A DNA stretch of 7,855 nucleotides, from assembly GCA_031270785.1 (NCBI GenBank), contig JAISWM010000057.1:1-7855 (forward strand), read 5' to 3'. Position numbers and translations under genes: made by a program. The notes beneath the pieces were generated by a model, which was not told where the DNA came from, did not search any database, and saw nothing but the letters and a program-made list of their open reading frames with translations. Position 1 is the stretch's first letter. Every line of letters starts with the position of its first letter. This stretch comes from Oscillospiraceae bacterium (GTDB lineage Bacteria > Bacillota > Clostridia > Oscillospirales > Acutalibacteraceae). Shown here in pieces: positions 6,170 to 7,855 of the stretch.

Positions 6170-6253
6170 GGTCATGTCTCAAAATAGTTGAAATCCCTTT
6201 TTCCCCCGCGAATCAGCGGGGAAGAAAGATATTATCAATTAATTTGACCCACT
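6170..6253 (+). repeat. R1 hairpin repeat, copy E
   Basis: GGTCATGTCTCAAAATAGTT, then GAAATCCC, a T run, stem CCCCGC (6204-6209), loop GAATCA, GCGGGG (6216-6221), then GAAAGATATTATCAATTAATTTGACCC. It has the same loop as copy A and the same outer module as copy C. Confidence 0.8.
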
Positions 6254-6305
6254 ACCCGCGAATCAGCGGGGGTGAAAGATATTTATCAATTAATTCGGAC
6301 CATCA
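6254..6305 (+). repeat. R1 hairpin repeat, copy F (tandem, half length)
   Basis: Directly follows copy E: CCCGC (6255-6259), loop GAATCA, GCGGG (6266-6270), GTGAAAGATATTTATCAATTAATTCGGACCATCACC. It lacks the AATCCC arm. The shared loop suggests a local duplication from copy E. Confidence 0.75.
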
Positions 6306-6580
6306 CCGGTAGATTATATAGCTATTGCCACAACAAAAGCAAACTTATTTGTGTATAGCTATAGTGATTTAATTTGAAAAGTCTAAAGCAATCACTTACC
6401 GTCCGGTGGGCAGTTGGAAATGGCGTATTTATATAGTTCTTTTCAAGAAAAGCAGCTATACTCTTTCTTCCACCCATAGCAGGTGGGAGAGTACACAGGC
6501 AAATTTACAATTTTCAATTGTAAAAATAAACAACTCTGAGAGTGAGTTGGGGGGCATTTTGCACAAAAAATTATAATTTT
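6306..6580. repeat. Mosaic of repeat modules, no gene
   Basis: No coding region is seen. 6321-6355 is an inverted match to the tail after the hairpin at 2523-2554 (CACAAATRAGTWTGCTT). 6359-6388 is a diverged copy of the 47-bp terminal repeat. CTTTTCAAGAAAAGCAGCTATA at about 6440-6461 matches 2753-2775. 6465-6491 is an R2 hairpin with CCACC and GGTGG as its core. Two further plain hairpins follow: TTTACAATT/AATTGTAAA (6504-6524) and CAACTC/GAGTTG (6531-6549). The order of modules differs from that in 2486-2876, so this is a rearranged relative. Confidence 0.6.
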
Positions 6581-6581
6581 C

Positions 6582-6610
6582 TTGACTTTTTATTTTCAAT
6601 ATGATAAAAT
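6582..6610 (+). promoter_or_regulatory. SigA-type promoter for the Gly/Cys/His-rich protein
   Basis: TTGACT (6582-6587), a 17-nt spacer, TAAAAT (6605-6610), with TG at 6602-6603 for an extended -10. Predicted start near 6617; the leader of about 92 nt holds a small inverted repeat, TTGAAA...TTTCAA, near 6634-6652. Same architecture as the promoter at 181-209. Confidence 0.85.
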
Positions 6611-6708
6611 CTCCGTGATACACTGATCATGATTGAAACTTTGGATTTCAAGATTATAAGTTGCAAGTTTGATGAGTGTACGGTGTTAAAAAGAAGGAGT
6701 GGTTGTTT

Positions 6709-7041
6709 ATGATGGATAAAGATCAAATTTTAGAAACCCCTGCGGAAGATGAAAATCAAGTTTCAGAAACCCCTGAGGAAAATCGGGACTTGGAAAAAGT
6801 AGGTGGGGGGGGAGGTCATGGCGTTGGTCGTGGTGTTCATGGCGGCGTTGGTTGTAGCGGCTTTGGTCGTACCCATCGTGCTCCAGCCAAAAAATCCCAA
6901 TGTCAATGCGTAGTTAACGGCGTACAATGTCCCAACGCCAAAGAAACGCATAAAAAATTTTGTAAGAAATGCAATAACCACCATGCTAATTGGCATGCTA
7001 ATGGGGAATGTACTCACCATAGTCTCCCACCAACTGAATAA
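6709..7041 (+). CDS. Gly/Cys/His-rich protein, RiPP-like or metal-binding, 110 aa
   Basis: I do not recognise the family. Three parts are visible. Residues 1-31 are acidic with two similar units (LETPAEDENQV, SETPEENRDL) and end at LEKVGG, like a double-glycine leader. Residues 32-53 are almost all Gly, Val and His (GGGGGHGVGRGVHGGVGCSG). Residues 60-104 are basic and hold six of the seven cysteines and many histidines: C65, C67, C74, H81, C85, C88, H91, H92, H96, C101, H103 and H104, a likely zinc- or metal-binding fold. There is no Sec signal. ATG 6709 has AAGGAG (6694-6699) 9 nt upstream; a GTG at 6676 in the same frame has no binding site. It has its own promoter and terminator and lies opposite rpsO and pnp. 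A peptide precursor or a small metal-binding protein are both open; no modification or export genes are in view. Confidence 0.8.
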   Translation: MMDKDQILETPAEDENQVSETPEENRDLEKVGGGGGHGVGRGVHGGVGCSGFGRTHRAPAKKSQCQCVVNGVQCPNAKETHKKFCKKCNNHHANWHANGECTHHSLPPTE

Positions 7042-7128
7042 TCTCTCGCCATCTGACGGGAAAAGCTAAGCTACGTATCAGATTTTTAATTTAAAAATAG
7101 TATAATTAAGTAAAAAAATTAAATATGT

Positions 7129-7168
7129 AAACGTTTTTAAGCGGGTGCTTAAAGGCGTTTATTTTTTT
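7129..7168 (+). terminator. Intrinsic terminator after the Gly/Cys/His-rich gene
   Basis: A 14-bp stem: AAACG-TTT-TTAAGC (7129-7142), loop GGGT, GCTTAA-AGG-CGTTT (7147-7160) with two G-T pairs, then A and seven T (7162-7168). It lies 88 nt past the stop codon. The other strand is also T-rich after the stem, so it may stop minus-strand transcripts leaving rpsO as well. Confidence 0.8.
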
Positions 7169-7208
7169 ATGCTGAATATTCTTTTCAAATTAAAAATTTG
7201 ATATTAAA

Positions 7209-7240
7209 CTTCTTTCCCCCGCAAAAGGCGGGGGGAAGAA
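7209..7240 (-). repeat. GC hairpin downstream of rpsO
   Basis: On the plus strand CTTCTTTCCCCCGC (7209-7222), loop AAAAG, GCGGGGGGAAGAA (7228-7240). The stem is of the same type as the R1/R2 hairpins, and its flank resembles that of the hairpin at 2813-2835. On the rpsO strand only TTTAATATC follows, a weak tail, so it may protect the 3' end of the message more than terminate it. Confidence 0.6.
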
Positions 7241-7278
7241 CAAAAATATCGCTGTTTAAAAAGGTTTTTACTATACAT

Positions 7279-7542
7279 TTACTTACGTATGCCGAGCTTT
7301 GAAATTATTGTTCTGTACCTTTCTATATCATTTGTGGTTAAATAGTTAAGTAAACTCCTTCTTCGGCCTATCATTACCAAAAGTCCTCTTCTGGAATGGT
7401 GATCCTTTTTGTGTGTTTTTAGGTGCTCGGTTAAGTCGTTGATTCTTTTCGTTAGAAGGGATATTTGTACTTCTGGAGAGCCAGTGTCGCCTTCGTGCCT
7501 TGCGTGTTCACCTATAAGCTGCTTTTTTTCTTCTGCTAACAT
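7279..7542 (-). CDS. rpsO: 30S ribosomal protein S15
   Basis: S15 is a primary binder of the three-way junction in the central domain of 16S rRNA and helps form the platform of the small subunit. The 87 residues are full length (family 87-89). Conserved blocks are HEGDTGSPEVQI (16-27), HLKTHKKDHHSRRGLL (40-55, the main rRNA contacts) and RRSLLNYL (61-68), with LGIRK at the end. The start ATG 7542 has GAGG (7554-7551) 8 nt upstream. A good promoter and a structured leader precede it. pnp usually follows directly; here the next gene on this strand is the 55-residue one, about 1.6 kb away. Downstream lies a GC hairpin, then the convergent Gly/Cys/His-rich gene. Confidence 0.98.
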   Translation of the reverse strand: MLAEEKKQLIGEHARHEGDTGSPEVQISLLTKRINDLTEHLKTHKKDHHSRRGLLVMIGRRRSLLNYLTTNDIERYRTIISKLGIRK

Positions 7543-7564
7543 CTTTTACACCTCTTAATTAATT

Positions 7565-7632
7565 TACCCTATTTGCAGACTTTTTATCTGCAAACAATCT
7601 CAGAAAATTTTGTTAATCCAAGAAAGGGGGTA
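7565..7632 (-). promoter_or_regulatory. Probable S15-binding three-way-junction leader
   Basis: Read on the minus strand, three helices can form around one junction: a closing stem TACCC (7632-7628) with GGGTA (7569-7565); TCTTGG (7623-7618) with CTGAGA (7603-7598), including two G-U pairs; and a perfect 8-bp stem TTTGCAGA (7594-7587) with TCTGCAAA (7579-7572). It ends 11 nt before the ribosome binding site. S15 is known to repress its own mRNA in several bacteria by binding leader structures, and a three-way junction is the form known from Bacillus relatives. The pairing is seen; the function is inferred. Confidence 0.5.
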
Positions 7633-7644
7633 TGCCGTTTATGG

Positions 7645-7673
7645 ATTGTACCACTTTGCAAAAGATTTGTAAA
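7645..7673 (-). promoter_or_regulatory. SigA-type promoter for rpsO
   Basis: TTTACA (7673-7668), a 17-nt spacer, TACAAT (7650-7645). Predicted start near 7638, giving a leader of about 95 nt that contains the three-helix structure. Confidence 0.75.
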
Positions 7674-7790
7674 GGATATAGCTGTGTGCTTGAAAAAAGT
7701 AATTTGTTCGTACGGTTTCTTCCCACTCAAGCGGGGAAAGTAACAGATACAAACTAATATTTATAACTTAAATTAGTATAAGAAGGCAGA
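7674..7790 (+). repeat. Diverged copy of the repeat modules
   Basis: ATATAGCTGT...TTGAAAA near 7676-7697 resembles, in inverse orientation, 2751-2776. A degenerate hairpin follows (TTCCC...GGGAA, about 7720-7738). AACTTAAATTAGTATAA at about 7766-7782 matches 14 of 17 bases of the outer end of the right terminal repeat. The copy stops right at the rpsO promoter. From 7791 to the right edge I see no gene. Confidence 0.4.
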
Positions 7791-7855
7791 ATCACGGAAA
7801 ATTAAGATGGTTTTAGATTAAATTTGCGTTAAGGTATTGCAACGCGATATTAACT

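Noticed and set aside
1001..6305. CRISPR array from the repeated hairpins
   Set aside because: Copies are hundreds to thousands of bases apart, in both orientations, with no regular spacers and no cas genes.
5949..6312. Two overlapping 66-codon plus-strand frames
   Set aside because: They run antisense to the tnpA remnant and across two R1 repeats, with no binding site.
6763..7020. 85-codon minus-strand frame rich in Thr, Ala and Met
   Set aside because: It is the mirror of the Gly/Cys/His-rich gene, which has promoter, binding site and terminator. Its composition is the complement of Gly and His codons.

Overview
The window looks like AT-rich chromosomal DNA from a low-GC Gram-positive relative. 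Four things point to Clostridia: strong GGAGG-type ribosome binding sites, TTGACW-N17-TAnAAT promoters, a PNPase phosphate loop reading NGSTSQAS, and an S15 with HEGDTGSPEVQI. Wide intergenic spaces, a decayed transposase and hairpin repeats in nearly every gap suggest a genome under relaxed selection, such as a host-associated or symbiotic lineage. That last point is inference; no gene here fixes the genus.

Layout, left to right. Positions 1-125 hold the possible 5' end of a minus-strand frame leaving the window. A secreted protein of unknown function (254-832, +) has a textbook promoter. Positions 833-1000 have no convincing gene. An AGCS-family sodium:amino acid symporter (1071-2468, -) is followed by 710 bp of repeats, including a 391-bp element with 47-bp terminal inverted repeats lying between the likely symporter promoter and its start codon. 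Then come pnp (3179-5263, -), a 55-residue protein (5533-5700, -), an internally deleted IS200/IS605 element with the first 31 codons of tnpA (about 5870-6085, -), more repeats, a Gly/Cys/His-rich 110-residue protein with its own promoter and terminator (6709-7041, +), and rpsO (7279-7542, -) behind a promoter and a probable S15-binding leader.

The conserved pair is rpsO-pnp, normally adjacent. Here about 2 kb of accessory DNA separates them: one gene on the opposite strand, a small protein gene, an IS remnant and several repeats. pnp therefore probably needs its own promoter or the one ahead of the 55-residue gene. PNPase degrades RNA in the cytoplasm, S15 is a primary 16S rRNA-binding protein, and the symporter is an unrelated membrane protein that shares only the strand.

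The most unusual material is the set of about a dozen GC-rich hairpins in shared but shuffled flanks, the repeat inserted into the symporter leader, and the Gly/Cys/His-rich peptide, whose acidic N-terminal part ends at a double-glycine-like LEKVGG.
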